This document shows positions 62,226 to 64,000 of a stretch of DNA of 64,000 nt, piece by piece. The notes below the pieces were generated by a model. The model ran no database searches. It saw nothing but the letters and a program-made list of their open reading frames with translations, and was not told the DNA's origin. A program made the translations under genes and the position numbers. Positions within the stretch are counted from its first letter, which is position 1, and every line of letters begins with the position of its first letter. Location of the stretch: the NCBI RefSeq assembly GCF_004027225.2, contig NC_044277.2, positions 89,726,283 to 89,790,282 on the forward strand, read 5' to 3'. Origin of the DNA: Strigops habroptila. Taxonomy: Eukaryota > Chordata > Aves > Psittaciformes > Psittacidae.

Positions 62226-64000
62226 CTGGTTGAAGAACTGAGAGCTCTGCTATATTTCAGAAGTGCTACTAGCACCATTACATTGGATAAAGGTGTATGT
62301 TTTTCTTTGCTTGTATGCATTTGTTTTGCTAAACGTATGTAAAAGCATGAATCATATGGTGGGACACTGCTGTAAAAACATTGGTTCCCAAAACTGAAAC
62401 AAACTATGCTTGCAACTTTTGTATCAGTACAGCCATATCCTCACTCAGAGAATTTTGCTGCTTTTAACCATTGACTCTGTCCTAGTTAAAGCAACAAAAG
62501 TGTTAAATGTGAGCTTTAAAAGATTGTCTGTGTTACTTGAGTATTTCAGTGAACTGAGACCCAAAGAGTGCTCTTGCAGCAGTCCTCACTTCAGTTAATT
62601 GCGGGTGTTCTGACCTGTAAAAACAACTTGATTAAGCATTTCAGCAGCAGGATTTCATCCATCATAATTTCTCATGCACAAATACAAGTTAAAACAATAA
62701 CCATGCAATGGTAATACTGAAAAACAGCTCTTACGGCATTCATCATTTCATTTGCTTGCTGAACTGTCACTTCTGTATGTTTTAAAGTATCCATCCAACC
62801 ATAATTTTGGCTTCTGAGCATTCTTTATTGTAGCAATGTGCTGTTGAATGTATACCATTACTTTCTGAATATTACTTAAGGGATGGATTTTCAAATTCCT
62901 GGTTTTCAATGATAAGCATGAGCCTGCCATACAAAACTTCTGTTGACTTTAGTAGTGTTAGCTAGGTCAATGATTAGTGCTTTAGAAAATCCTCAAAAGA
63001 AGGTGTAATAGGAACTATTCCTCAGTATGTCAGAATTGTAAGGATAGAGGATTTAAAAAGTATTTAAAATTGGGGTTTTATATAAGTAGTCTTTTTATTC
63101 ATAGGCATTTGGACTCGTATAATTGGCAAAGTTGACAGTGTTGTTTAGAAGATGTGCTGCAGGCATGCTGTCCAGAATAGGAGTCATTGATCAACTTAGC
63201 TCCTTTTCAGTGCCAGAGTAAGGCGGGATGTGTGCTCCCAGTGCTTTTAAAAACTGTGTGAGCATGGTTCTTTTGCTCCAGACAGATGAGCTGCCTCCAA
63301 AAGGCTGGTCACTTACCTGAGTGAACTTTCAGGTTGTTCTGGTTTCTGGATACATTGTCTGGCCTGCAAAGTGATTTAAGTTGAAAACTTGTAGAAAATA
63401 GCGTAGTATAAACTTTTCTAATGCATTTTTAATAATTTTTAGCAAATCAAACGTCACTCCAGACGTTACTCAGCTTTCCCCCCACAAGCTTCAGGCGGTT
63501 GAAGATAAAGGATGTTTGTTCTTCTGTCTTCCCAAGTGATTGGCATAGCGAATTTAACTGGTGGTAAAGCTTTAGCACTTAAAAGATGTTGTGGGGCTTC
63601 TGTGGCTATCGTGGCGTGGAGACTGCACAGAAGAACAAAGCTTGTGCTTGTATGTGCAGAGGAGCCTCCTACAAGGCTGTGTATCACTTCCTCCTCTCTG
63701 TTGAGGGCAAAAAAGGAAAGGATAAGAAACATCCATTCCCTTTCCCATTGGCAGAGGTGCCTAAACTTGGTTTTCCCAGATATTGTCAGTAAGGGGAGTA
63801 ATGGCCTCTGGCTCCATGCACGAGTCATTATTCTGCATGTTTAGAGCCATTGAAGCAGTCCTGTGAAGTGATCAGTGCTCTGCTAATGATATGGGAACTG
63901 CCAGTTTGAAAGCTGCAGCTATAAACTGTTCCTCATTCCTCACCTCTTGCCTTTTCTTTCTTGGGCATGTCTCTTCCTTCTTACATGTGCACATAGGTAT

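Larger units (their letters stand above)
35492..64000 (+). other. PHACTR1: PHACTR1 intron downstream of exon B
   Basis: The donor GTGAGG opens an intron that seems to run to the end of the window. I found neither the next expected exon (start of the first RPEL region, with its basic KPWKWRKKK-like stretch) nor any other exon. The stretch includes the tail of the CpG island, a second GC-rich block at about 37.7-38.0 kb, three CR1 pieces, a possible fourth near 62.15 kb, and a GC-rich repeat block at 57.3-59.4 kb. Between these, 38.2-49.1, 50.0-56.9 and 59.4-64.0 kb hold AT-rich sequence in which I see nothing definite. Confidence 0.65.

Overview
The window is vertebrate nuclear DNA, almost certainly from a bird. 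It is AT-rich, mostly non-coding and intron-like, with GT/AG-bounded exons, CpG islands and several 5'-truncated CR1 retrotransposons, the characteristic avian LINE. There is no sign of bacterial or viral gene organisation. The species cannot be named from the sequence.

The one protein gene I can support is PHACTR1 (phosphatase and actin regulator 1), on the + strand. I see three of its exons. The first coding exon (21,586-21,703) carries the start codon and 20 codons. Next come two homologous 147-bp exons, A (33,446-33,592) and B (35,345-35,491), each encoding the conserved segment just upstream of the first RPEL/actin-binding region. All junctions are phase 1, so exon 1 can join to A, to B, or to A then B without breaking the frame. 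The RPEL repeats and the PP1-binding C-terminus are not in the window and should lie downstream. DNA before 21,586 is 5' intron or upstream sequence, and DNA after 35,491 is intron.

Layout: 1-21,585 is AT-rich non-coding DNA with simple repeats and an old CR1 fragment. Exon 1 follows, then an 11.7-kb intron. Exon A lies in ordinary sequence and exon B inside a CpG island (about 34,840-35,720). A second GC-rich CpG block lies at about 37,690-38,010. The remaining intron to 64,000 holds CR1 copies at about 38.1, 49.2-50.0 and 57.0-57.2 kb. It also holds a 2-kb GC-rich block (57.28-59.39 kb) with internal ~170-200-bp repeats, bracketed by inverted (CATTC)n/(GAATG)n arrays.

The strongest observations are the tandem duplication of the PHACTR1 exon and a pair of compensating one-base frameshifts inside copy B. 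These keep the 147-bp length but replace 11 conserved residues with a proline-rich peptide. The second point could be real evolution or a sequencing error in GC-rich DNA.
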